Assembly (NCBI RefSeq): GCF_954871325.1
Contig: NC_088776.1
Location: 60,474,954-60,538,953 of the forward strand
Source of the DNA: Gordionus sp. m RMFG-2023
Taxonomy: Eukaryota > Nematomorpha > Gordioida > Chordodea > Parachordodidae
Direction: 5' to 3'
DNA length: 64,000 nt
The position numbers and the translations under genes are program-made. The notes under the pieces are model-generated. The model was given only the letters and a program-made list of their open reading frames with translations. It searched no databases and was not told where the DNA came from. Below, in pieces: positions 1 through 13,400 of this stretch (positions within the stretch are counted from its first letter, which is position 1; every line of letters starts with the position of its first letter).

Positions 1-1463
1 CCATAGTAAGCCTAATAACTCTTATATAAAATAGCATAGCTTTACTTTCAAATCCCATCTAATAGGTAAGAAATTAGGGGTAACCAAAGTGAGAAGCTTG
101 TCCACAATTTTTATGCAGGCTTTCATTACCTACATGCATGAGGCAAAGCAACTAAAAAAAAATAAAAGCCCATCCCTGACTAAATAAAAATAATGGTTAT
201 GGAAAAGTATTTCCAAGGTTAAAATTGGCTTTTTTTATCATTGTGACTATTGAAAGAAGAAACTTGAATTCTAAATATAAATATTCATAATAATACCACC
301 CAAACCCATATCCATTTTTATTTTATGTAGGCATTAGATAGATGCTTTGGTGCAGCAGAGGAACTATTCTAATGGATCAAATATACATTTTAAAATTTTA
401 TTTATTTGATAAAAATAATTACAATAAGATGATATATTTTAGCTTTTTTTTATTATTTGAAGAAAAACATTGTAATATTATATCTCTTTAATAGAATCTG
501 GAAAGTAAATATCATAAACCTCAAAAAAATGTTGATTAACTTATGAAATAAATATTAAGCAAATATATTATAAATTCTATCGTCAATTGACCAGAATTAA
601 TATTTATTCTTATATTTTCACCTTATTGGCTATAAATCTTTTTGCTTGTTTAAAAACCTGTTATTTTGTTGGAGAAGACCTTAAATAAAATGTATGGTTT
701 ATAGGATTCACAAATATGACTCTGCTTATGTCCATTAGGATAAAGATTCCACATTTAAAGGATATTCTTTTTGTAGACTTAAGATTTTTATGCCTTTAGA
801 TTTGAACAACTTTTTTGAGGCCATATTTACACATATAAAATATTTTTTTATAATTGTATTTGGTCATCATTAAGTCAATTGAGTGGCCCAAAGGTTAGAT
901 TTAAATATAACTATATTAAAGAATTTTTCATAGAGGGATATTGATGTATAATTCATCTTTGGAAATTAAATTTTTGGCATTGAGATATAGCCATTATCTA
1001 TGAATATATCTGCTGAAGAAATTAACATTATTTCAATTTTCTTAAATAATTCTCATAACTGGGGGAAAAAAACTTAGTAATCAGAGCCATATGATGAAAC
1101 ATGAGCACCAACTTTATGGTGACAGTAGGGCTCTCACCCCACATTCGAATATTCTACAAATTGATACATTAATTTAATATTTTAAACATTAAATTTTCTT
1201 TAAAAAAATTTACAACCCCCCCCCCTTCCCCCTCTTTACCCTTCATAGAAATTTTTACATCTGGGTCGAAACCCTCTTAAAATTTATAGAACCTGTAATA
1301 TTTAGAACCCGTCCAATTTAGAAAACGAGATCCAGAACTCACACTTTTCAAAATTTTAGAAAACTGGGAGCCGCCATTTTTCTAGAAATATTTGGAACCG
1401 GAACTAGATTCCTAATTTTTTTTATATCCAGGTTGCTAAACTCTGATTATAATATATAGATAG
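1..1463. other. AT-rich stretch without a recognised exon
   Basis: I find no exon that extends the L38 protein upstream. The stretch is probably the intron before the first visible L38 exon. It holds a C-rich run near 1208-1230 and otherwise low-complexity A+T. Upstream L38 exons (mitochondrial targeting and N-terminal region) must lie further left or be too diverged to spot here. Confidence 0.5.
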
Positions 1464-4400
1464 AATGAATGTGAAAGAGGCTGAGGATGAATGGCATAAG
1501 ACAATCGGTCCAGAACAGCTGCTAAATTTGGCTAACCATTACAACATAATGTCTGACCTCTATGATCTGGCATATTTTTACCCCGTGAAGCCATTGAAGA
1601 TAACCCACAATCTTCAAGACACTTGTGTACCGGTGTACAGAGGAAACATTCTCACCTCCTTAGAGGTCAATATTATTATTTTTTCCAAAAACAATTACGG
1701 GTCATTCCATATCAAATCAATCACTTTACAACCCGAACATCTCAGATTTTGCTAAAATTTGGTGTGTAAGTTAATAAAGTGGTTGTAATTGACGAATCAA
1801 ACATATTAGCCCCCCCTCTAACTCTACTGGAACCGAAGATATAGGGTCTCAAAGTGGCTCTGCTTCGTCATTTTTCGAAAAAATTGATATTTAATAGGCC
1901 TATAAGTCATTTAGGTTAAACAGCTATATAAAAATATAAAGAAACAAGCGTATCGTAAATTTAGTTTCAAATAGGAATAATTACAAATATATTAGACTTG
2001 AAATTCAAGAAAAAAATATCTACATTAAAATTTTAATTTTCCAAGGGAAATGTTATCTACAATTTCTAAAAGATTAGGATCTTATTTTATTTTATTGCTT
2101 TGGAAATTATATTTTTTGTCTCTTTTTTTGAGGGGAGGCATTAATAACTGGCCATCCCTGGGGGAAATACCCATCCCATTTTTTGAAACACCCCTTTTAA
2201 ACACTATTATTTTATCGATAAGAGGGATTTCTATCACGTGAGCCCATCACTCATTTTGTTTTCCGTAAAAAAGTTGAGTTCCGTATTACGAGAATCCCTG
2301 TCTTAGCATTTTTAGGCATAAATTTTCCGACCCAGCCCTAAAAAGATTTTTCATGCTTGAATTGTCAAGCCCCTTAAATTTTTGCAAGAGGTTTATTTTG
2401 GCTTGGTAACGATAATTTGTACAATATTTACTAAGGGATGTACTGATACCACTTATTGGAGGCCGATCCGATATTCCCGATATTCAATTAATATCGGCCG
2501 ATTACCGATCCGGTATTATGTCTAGTTTAGTATACTGTAAAGATATATCAATGGCTTAATATGCTTTTTATTAGTATAATATTTATAATTTAACTATAAT
2601 ATAACATATGTCATTTAAATATATAATAAATGGATTTCGATCGATTTTATTTTATTTTATAAAAATAAATGATATTTTAGATTTAATTTTCTTTTTATAA
2701 ACATTTTATTTTTTTTGTTAAAAAAACGCCATTTTTTTATCGGATCGGATCGGAAAATTTTAACCGATAACCGATATTTTAAAATGGGTGAAATATCGAT
2801 CCGATTATAAAATATCGGTACATCCCTAATATTTATCTAATGTACATAGTTAAAGGTATCCCCAGTTTAAAATCTGTTAAGCCTGAGCTAGGCAACGGCG
2901 AACCTTAAAAAATGTCAACACGTATTCCCTATTTTTTTTAAAAAATTATTTAACATTTATTGCTCAATACTCTTTAAAGGTCTATAACCTTTTTATCATT
3001 ACAATTCGCTTTCTATTTAATTGGGCGTGACGTGATTATATCACGTGTTTCCGGCCCTAATCTTATATTGGCGGGATTTGTTTTACCTTGAAAAATGAAC
3101 ACTCAGCTTATTTTATTTATATTTCTATAAAAGTATTATAAGACGTTTTGTCGCTCAAAATTTACTTGTAAAAAATGGCCAAATTTTTTTTATCTTCGTT
3201 GCTTTGTGGCATTTATTTCGATGTTATTCTTTTTACTAACCTTTTACTCCTCAATTCACATTTACAGCCATTTTTTGACGAAAAATAAAAATACAATATA
3301 TTTTGTACGGCAAATTCGCGCTAAATCTGAATGAGTAGTTAACCTTAACCCCATGATATTAACGCAAATCTAAACTGTTGCTTTATCCATTAAAATGTGA
3401 CTAAGGGGGTATGCATATATTGAAATACCGTCATCGGGAATTTAAACTAAAATGTAGATACTTTAAACCTTAAATATCACATTAATAGCGTCTAACTACG
3501 GCAATTTTCATTCTAGGTCTAACTTAGTAGTCGCCTAGCATACATTAAATATGTCTATTTCTCATAATTCATTTTTTATAAGAAATAAGTTCGGTTTGAG
3601 CACCACTCGAAGAAAATAGGGGACCAAAGGTTTGTTAAAACCTCACTTATAGATTTATTATTTCGATGATGTATATGTTGGCTGTTTTTAAATATTACAG
3701 GCAGCCGATGCACCTGATGTTACATTCGCATCAGAACCCGACGAATACTACACCCTGATTCTCACCAGTTTAGATGCTCATATGACGATTTCAAAGGCCG
3801 AATATCTGCATTGGCATATGTAAGCTTTGATTTGATTTTTTTATTTATTTCATATAGTTTAGGGTAGCTTTCCTCGGATATTATACCACCAACTCATAAT
3901 AAAAAATTTATATCATCCAAATACATTATGAATACTGATACTACAAGAAACTTCAATGGGCCTTAGTGTTGTTAAATCGCCTCTCTTTAGCAAACTTTAA
4001 AACGGCTTAGCCAAAAAATTTTGTCTCAATCTTTACTTTGAGTCTCAAACTTAGAGATTTAAGTCTATTTATTTTTAGGCTATAGGTTTGGCTAAGTCGC
4101 ATCGGAGCTGACCCAAGTTAAGCAATTTCACAACCATCTGAATAAGATAAGGAAGAATACTTTGAAATAGATATTTCTAAATTACAGTTTTTTTATATAC
4201 ATTTTAATCTTATCTTTACTAATCATTAATAAATGAATACTTAATAAAAGTACAATTTGAAATCAATAAATATCTTTTAACCTTCGATGATAAATTTTTA
4301 AAGTTTAATACAAAAATTTTTTAAAATAAATCATTATTTTATAAATATAATTAGTTTTTCAAATAATTTATCGTTTAATCTAGTCTGCGAGCTAAATATG

Positions 4401-7400
4401 GCGTGTCTATCTTATACATTATTTTTAAAATTTACCTTAATCATGGTAAAAATGTCTTGAAGTCTAAAAATTAATTATTTTATGGAATAGTCAAGTTTAA
4501 ATATATACCTCTAAACAATAATCATATTATATAATTTCATATTTAGGATACAAGGACATGTCCATTTATTTTTATTTTGTAGAGATAATTTTAGATTTAT
4601 GCAAATTTTAATGAACTAATATCCATTAGATGGCGTAATAGTATTTTTTTTTCTTTCTAAATGCAAGTTTTTCAGAATTTATAAATATTTTCATGTGATA
4701 AGTAAATATACTATTCATCGCGGTTATCAATGTCGGTATTAGTACAATTATTTAAATCGTTATGACGTATAACGCGTTTTGCTTAATATATTATAAATGT
4801 TTTTTTTCATTGGTCTTATGAAAGAAAATATGGCAATATATATAGCATCGATTGCTAATTAAAAGATCTATAACCCATTTGAAAGTCAACATCTCTCCCT
4901 TTGGCGAATCTAGGGCTGAGTTGGGGAGAGGGTGGTGTTGAATAGTTTTATCAACGAAAAAAAATTCTATAATATCACGTGAAAGCTAATTAAAATATTC
5001 TTTGACTATATAATGATTGTCTTGATACTCTTGGTCTTATGGTCTTAACTGGCGAGATTAGTCCAGGGGGAGAGGGTCATAAATGTTTTTTATTAAAACT
5101 TTTTTATCGAATGAAAGCTGAATTTTTAATTATATAGATAAAAAATTTATAGATACTTACTGTTGGCTCGTTGGCCAGGAAAAGAGTTGAAAGAATCGGA
5201 TAGGGTAGGGTATTTGTTAAATGGACAGAGCGTGATAAATAAGGGGGAGTTATATATACAGATACCAGGGGTGAATAATTTTATTGAGTTTTGTGTAGTT
5301 CAGGGGTTAGACGAAATAATACTGGGTTGGGATAATTTATGCTGGGTGGGGCCATTGTATAGATGGTGGGGTAAATTTAAGGATATGGGGGTTGTAAGGG
5401 GAGAGGAATTTATAAAAGTAGTTGGTGAGGATTCAGTGCAGGGGGTGAAGGGTAGGGAGGAAGTGATGACAGAGAAAAGTGAGTTGGAGGAAAATGAGAA
5501 AGGAGAAATTAAGGGAATGTTGGAGAAATATAGGGTGATATTTTAAGAGAGGTTGGGGACGTTGAAGGATTTTGAGGTTAGTATGAAAGTAAAGAAGGAT
5601 TACATGCCAAGGTTCTTAGTGTCGAGGAGGATACCTTTCCAATGGCGTGAGGAGATTAGTAAGGAGTTAGATAGGTGGAAGGAAGAGGGAATAATAATAC
5701 CGGTGGTGCATAGTGAGTGGGCTACTCCTTTGGTACCTGTTCGTAAGGCGGATGGCAAGTTACGCTTGTGTGCGGATTTTAGAATAACTCTGAATCCGGG
5801 GTTAGTAGAGGTGAAGTATCCATTGCTAAGGGTGGAGGAGATATTGGCTAGTTTGGGAGGGGCTAGATGATTTTCAAAGATAGATTTTAGCAACGCGTAT
5901 TTACAGTTAAGGGTGAATAAGGAGATGAGTAATATGTTGACAATAAATATGCCGAAAGGTTTGTTCAATTTTTTAAGGTTACCGTTCGGGTTAATTTTGT
6001 CAGCACCGGTGTTTCAAAAAGCCATGTCAGAGGTGTTTGCAGGGATTAAGGGAGTGTTTTATTATTTGGATGATGTGTTAATAGTGGGTAGGACAAGGGA
6101 TGAACATAATAAAAGATTGGAGAGGGTGTTAGCAAGAATTGTAGAGAGAGGATTGAGGGCAAATGTTAAGAAAAGCATATTTGGGGTCCAGGAGATTGAA
6201 TATTTAGGGCATATGATAAAGGGATCTGAGATTATGCCGGTTAATAAAAATGTTGACAGTATCCTTAGAATGCGTGAGCCAAAGAATAAGGTTGAGTTAC
6301 AATCTTTTTTAGGGATGGTGAATTATCATCATCGATTTATTAAGGATTTTGCGGGAATAGCAGGACCGTTGTATGAATTACTTAAGAAAAATAGTAGGTT
6401 TGAATGGGCGGAAAGGCAGGAGAAAAGTTTTCAGGAATTAAAAGGGGAGATAGGTAAGAATCCTATTTTGGTAGGTTTTAATGAAGAGTATGAGGTGGTT
6501 TTGGCAGTGGATGCGTCGAAAGAGGGAATAGGGGGTGGATTATTACATATAATAGAAGGTAGAGAGCGTCCAATATTATACTTTTCAAGTGCATTAAGTG
6601 AAGCTGAGAGGAATTATTCAGTGATTGAGAAGGAGGCGTTAGCGATAAAGTGGGGTTAGTAAAATGTAGAGAATATTTGATAGGTAGACGTTTTGTAGCA
6701 TATACAGATCATAAGCCGTTGGTGGGTTTAGTGAGGAAAGATAATCAAGAATTAATGTTATCAGATAGGTTACAACAATGGTTATTATTGGTGGGATCAT
6801 TCAATATTGACTTGAGGTATAGGAAGGGGAAAGAGAATTGGATGCCTGACGTTAAGTCCAGATTATGTGTGGTGGAACAAATTAAGCGGGAGGAGAGGAG
6901 TAAAGTAAGTAGGAATACGGGAGAGAGTGGGGATGAAAGTAGTCTACAAGGACGAGTCAATGAGGTGAGAGCAAAGGGGGTAAAAGATTGTGTGAGTTGG
7001 GAAGAAATTGTTAGGGCAACAAGTCAGGATGAGGAATTGGGTAGAGTGATGAGCAGTTTAAGGGGAGAAAGTGAGTGGGATATAAGGGATAAAAGGTATG
7101 AATTATTAAAAGAAGAGTTAAGCCTGCTAGAGGGTAATGTAGTTCGGGGATATAGATTGGTAATATCTGAAAATAATTATATTTTACTATTATAAACTCT
7201 AATATTATCACCAATCCCTTCTGCAGTCATGACTCTCATTTCTCATGACTACCAGGACAATCTTTAATCAAGTGATTCTCCTTCCCACATCTAAAACATC
7301 TTCTAAACTCTTCTATATTCCTCATCTCCATCCCACTCCTACAAAACCTACTTACATGCCCCTCTTGCCCACACCGAAAACATCTTAATCCTCTTACCAC

Positions 7401-10400
7401 TCCTCGATTACTACCTTTACCTTCTATCTCAACATTTCTTTCCATCCTAAATCCAATATTACATCCACCTTCACAAACTTTTTTCATACCTAACTTTCCT
7501 GCCCAAAACCCTATATAGTATACTATCAACAGCACTAATACTACCACTCGTGCTAAAATATGCAATTGATTAATAGTATAATAAATAAATTTTGACATGA
7601 TTATCCCTACTCTTATAATAATGAGATCAAAAACTTAATTAAATAAATTCTAAACCCCTGATTTGAAAATAATAAAATTGCTGTTAAAATTAATAAGGTG
7701 TGTAAATTAAATAACACATTAATATAATCTGAATAAACCAGGTATGAAATTTTCCCGGGTTTCGAGCACCAAATGTACCGTTTTAACCCAAACGCTCTAA
7801 TTACTGTGATGTCTGTAATTGTAACACTTGTAAATCCCAATTTTATTGAATATGTATGAGTATTGAATATTAATAAGTTGATCGTATCGTATCGTATCAT
7901 ACACTGTGGAGACATCCCACAATTAAGTGGGCACTCCACCACCCTATAGAGGGCGTCTCCAGTGCAGTGAATTTGCATTCACTGTTTGGCAGTAATTTAC
8001 CCTACTGTCAGGGTCCCGTTTAATTTGAGTGGGATGACGGGTACCACTCGTGGATAAGCCAGGATCCACATTGTAAATAATGTTTATTTATTATAAAAGA
8101 TAAGATAGGAATATGTATTAGAAAAGAAGGGGGGGGGTGATTAAGGAGTAAAGAGGAAGAAGAATTAGTTTTTGTAATTTATTTATTTTTTTTTTGTTTT
8201 GTTTTCTCTTTTTTTTAATAATGTTTTTCGATGTTATTTGTATAATGAGGTGAAAAAATTATAAGTGAAAAAAAGAAAAAGGAAAAAAATATAATTCATA
8301 GTTAATCAAGAATGGCTTGATTAAGCCAAGATTTGAGGTCTAATTTATTTTGGGAAATATTTATTAAAAATAAATTGCTAACATTATTTATTCTTAGAAT
8401 TTTGATGGCATGGCCAAACCATGATTTTTGATATGTGTGATATTTTTTTTTATTTTTTTGGTTTGTAGGTTTGTGTTTAAGAGCGAAAGATATGGTGCTT
8501 TGATGGGAGTGTCTAAAGGAATGGCAGAAAATTTCCAATTTGCGGTAGGTTAGAAGTCTATGTAGAGGAAGAATATTGCAGAAATTCCAAAGACTAAAGT
8601 TAGAGATAATTAAAGGATATTTAATGTTGAGAATATTTTTTAGAGATTTATTGATAAAAACTTGAGTTTTTTTTAAGTTTGAATTTGAATTGTAATGTTA
8701 GCAATTTATTTTTAATAAATATTTCCCAAAATAAATTAGACCTCAAATCTTGGCTTAATCAAGCCATTCTTGATTAACTATGAATTATATTTTTTTTCTT
8801 TTTTCATTTATAATTTTTTTCACCTCATTATACAAATAACATCAAAAAACATTATAAAAAAAAGAGAAAACAAAACAAAAAAAAATAAATTACAAATTAC
8901 AAAAACTAATTCTTCTTCCTCTTTACTCCTTAATCACCCCCCCCCCCTCCGAATATATAAAATACAGACTCTATCTCATAATATATATATTATCATGATT
9001 GACAGTTTAGAATATATAACATAATATATAAAAATACAATGATTGACAGTTTTATAATATAAATATTACAACACCTCCCCCCTTTTGCAAACATCTTTCT
9101 ATCTCACACCTAACACATTTATCATCCATCCCCATTATAACCATTCGCACCCCATACATCTAAACATTCCCCAATACATCCCATAATCATTTGCACATCT
9201 TCCCAAACCATCAGTTAACCCATAATCGATCACATCATCTCTTGAACATTCCAAATCCCATCTGTTATATTATCATTCCCTAATCTTTATCAGCTTCCCA
9301 TTTGACCATTCCAATATCATACGTCATTATACCATTACTATTCATCCCTTCAATTCCATCTTGCATCCCTTCTTGATTCTCAGTAATCTTCATGCATTCA
9401 ATCTTCAACATACCTCCATAACCATCTGATTATGACCAATCTCCATCCTAAATTCCATAACCATCTGATACCATAACATTCCATAACCATCTGATACCCT
9501 AATCATTTGACCAATTCCCAAAACAAATACCTCCATAACCATCTGAATATGACCAATCTCCATCCTAAATTCCATAACCATCTGAATATATAATTCCCAA
9601 AATATCTTTTTTTTCTTCTTTTTTTATTATTTTTTATTCCTTTCTTTTTTTAAAATATTTTTTTCTATTTTTTTTTAACATCTTTCATTTTCTTTTATTC
9701 TATTCTTTTCTTTTTTTTATTATATCTTTTCTTCTTTTTCTTTATTAATTTATCTTTTCTTTTTCTTTCTTTTTTTTTAAAATACTTTTTCTATTTTTTT
9801 TATCTTCTAATTTCTTTTTTTTAAATATTTTTTTAATTTCTTCTTTTTTTTTAAATTTCTTTCTTTCCACTAACAATTACATCCTATTAACAGAGTGAAT
9901 ATTTAATATACATAATATAATCGCCAAAACTAAACTAAATATATATCTATTTATATCTAATGCTACATTCATCCCAAACATATTTATAAACCATTCCCTA
10001 ATTGGACACCGCCATCTAAGTTGTATATAATGACATACATATTTACAATCTCACATTAAATATTAATTTAAATTACATCTATCAAATATAAATCATACAT
10101 ATACAAATCATATATTAAAACATACATTCCCTTCCATTCTTCTTCATCACCATAAATAATTACAACAACCAATTAAATTTCAAAATCTTTCCCAAATTTT
10201 TCAATCCCACCTAAATAAACCACAGAATTTCTTTAAAATAAAACATTCGACCAATTATTATTACAATTAACTTTTTAAATTACAATCACCAATAAATAAC
10301 CACAAAAATAATATATTAACATTAAAAACAATCTAAAAATTATTCATACCATTTAAACATTTCCCAAATTTCCCATGAACTCTAATTATTAATTACAAAA

Positions 10401-13400
10401 AAAAACAAATAAATCCCTTTCTAATATTCGTATATATTTTAAACTTATTCACCAATAATTACCACTTACAAATAGCATGTAACATATTTGATTTTCCATT
10501 TCGTTAAACATAAAATAATCCTACTCAAAATTATCAAAAAAAAACAACTTATCAAGAATAATTAATTTTCTATTCCCCCACATTTTCCTTTTAAAATAAT
10601 ACTATTCCCCCACCTTTTCCTTTTAAAATACTACACCACTTATAATATCTCCCTTTAAAAATTTATCTCGAAATTTAGGTTATACACAAAAACAAAATAC
10701 AAACAGCTGCCTTTCTCCTTACTATTCCTTAACTTTTTATAACAAGAAAAACTATTAACTATAATCTTTAAACCACTAATTATCAATTTAAAATAACATA
10801 AAAATGTCTTCAATCTATCTAATGATAATTATAAGCTTCCCTTATGAGAGATTACAATAATTTTCCTATCTTCTCTTCTTATACGATTACTAATAATCTT
10901 TTAATTCTCTTTTCGATTAAAACCTTAAAAATTGATTTTTATTATACTCAATCAGAAATCTAATAAAATCAGTATTACTTACCCCACATCATCAACCTAA
11001 TTTCCTTTAATTAACTTTCTATACCCCCCCCCCCCCACCTTTTCCTTTTAAAATATTACACCACCTATAATATTAATTTACTTCAAATTAAGACTTCAAA
11101 ATATATATTACCATACCCTTATACCAAAATAAAATCGTCTCAATTTCAATCAACTCAATTTTACCACCTTCCTCACAATCCCCTTTGTTCCCATATCCCT
11201 TCTATATTATTTCCCTTTTTTATACCCGCATTCTTAATTGTTTAATGTGACGCATCACCTTATCTCCCCTTTCTTCTAACCTTACTTCCACTTTTTTTTA
11301 CATCCAATATTTTTTATAATTACCCCTTTCACCCACTTGTGAGGACCATTCCATGCATTCCAACGGTCTTCTTGTCACCCTTCCTAAAAATAATTCGGCC
11401 GGCGCCCCGTTTATACCTACTGAATTATTATAAAATAATTGCGATAACCATGCCTTTCCCTCCCCATATTTTTCTTTTCTCAACCCTTTACTATTCCCAC
11501 CATTCGTTCCGCCCGTCCATTTGACCGTGGATAATTCGGCGGAGACATATGATGTATTATCCCCACTTTGGCACAGAATTCTTTGAACCCCTTACCCTGA
11601 AAAGCTGGACCCCCATCCGAAGCAATGGTCTCAATTATTCCATAACGCCCACAAAAATCCTTAATCTTTTTTACTACTATTTTTGCCGTCAATCCCGTCA
11701 CCCCACTAAATTCTATCCATTTGCTATACGCATCCACTATCAAAAAATAATATCTCCTATCCAACTCAAAGAAATCCACATGCACTCGCTCCCCCAGCCT
11801 TTGTGTTGGCTCCCATCTATCATCCTTATCCCTACCCGGTACATTCCTCCACTCGTTACACGTATCACAATGTTGAACTATTCTCACAATATCTGTATTT
11901 ATACTTGGCCACCATATATATCTTCTTGCATCACTCTTCATCTTACTTCCTCCCTGATGACCCGCTTGTAACATATTCAGCACTAGCCCCCTTAAAGCTT
12001 CAGGTATTACCAATCTATATCCCCGAACTACATTACCCTCTAGCAGGCTTAACTCTTCTTTATATATTCTAAACTGTCAATCATGATAATATATATATTA
12101 TGAGATAGAGTCTGTATTTTATATATTCGATCAACTTATTAATATTCAATACTCATACATATTCAATAAAATTGGGATTTACAAGTGTTACAATTACAGA
12201 CATCACAGTAATTAGAGCGTTTGGGTTAAAACGGTACATTTGGTGCTTGAAATCCTGGACAATTTCATACCTGGTTTATTCAGGTTATATTAATGTGTTA
12301 TTTAATTTACACCTTAGGGGGAGGGAGTTTATCGGGAAAGGGAGTCCAAAGTCTTTGTGGTATGTAGTTGTCCTATAGGCAAAGTCCAAAGTATTGAGTC
12401 CATAGGAAATATCCGAATAAAGGATTTTATATTTTATCATGATTGACAGTTTAGAATATATAACATAATATATAAAACAATGATTGACAGTTTAATAATA
12501 TAAATATTACAACACTTACATACTTTTTCTTGTGGCGCAGTGCAAAAAATACCTATAATTAGTTTTATATTCAAAAGCTATATAATTTCCGTACCAAAAA
12601 AACTATTTGTAATCCTTAGAAAAAAAAAGTTCTTTTTTAATTTTTTTTTATTATCAAATAACCATTTTGATCTTTATCTAAACCCTCCAAATTACTTATA
12701 TAAATTTAATTTATTCAAAAAAGCAAGAAGATAATATTTAAAAAAAAACATAATAACGCGGGAAACAAACAGTTGAATGAAGGAATAAAAGAAAAAGTAT
12801 TACAAATGCGAACATACGCAGTCAAAAAATATTCAAAAAAAAATTGGAATTTACGAAAACAACATGATAAATCAAAAAAATATTCTGTGGGGTGTTTACA
12901 AGTTTAAACCCCTCTTATGTCACCTATCTTGATGACATTCCATAATTTTCTTAAATTTTGTCATAGAAGGATCGTTTATCCTTACAATGACTCCTGTCTC
13001 TTTGATAGAAAGATGCTATCAGTTGCTGCCGCTATCAACAAAAGTATATTATGATGCATAATACCATACATGATATGGAAGAGTTATAATACTCGCTACC
13101 CTCGGGTCTAAATATAAAGGAAATAAAATTATTTGTATCAATTAACAAAATCTTTATTTTTTTATAACTCTTTAAGACAATCCCCCCAAAACCTATTGTT
13201 TGTATCACTGAGAGATATGTTATGATGTTGGTATCTAATTTTAATTTAAAGCATTTGCTCTCTCTCAATAAGCGATAAAGTTTTCACTTTCCATTTAAAA
13301 AGACGTCATCGACATTATCTTAATCGTTTTGCCAGAAAGCATATGTGTTATTACTAGTGTCATATTTGTCATATTATTATTTAAAATTATTTATTTTTTT

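Larger units (their letters stand above)
5160..12514. mobile_element. Tangle of Ty3/gypsy LTR-retrotransposon fossils in both orientations
   Basis: A plus-strand pol region (5160-7195) is followed by minus-strand gag zinc-knuckle sequence (7236-7598), LTR pieces, a palindrome, a minus-strand 3' region and a minus-strand integrase (about 11300-12013). At least two copies in opposite orientation are therefore joined. LTR ends read TACAACA at 9067-9073 and 12508-12514, the complement of the TGTTGTA expected at an LTR start. The pol order and the YYLDDVL motif place it in Ty3/gypsy. The whole is broken, but coding stretches remain long, so it is probably of moderate to young age. It sits within one intron of mRpL38. 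Confidence 0.85.

Noticed and set aside
331-372. Small plus-strand exon-like piece after TTTATGTAG (ALDRCFGAAEELF then stop)
   Set aside because: Too short, no partner exon and no recognisable family; frequent by chance in AT-rich DNA.
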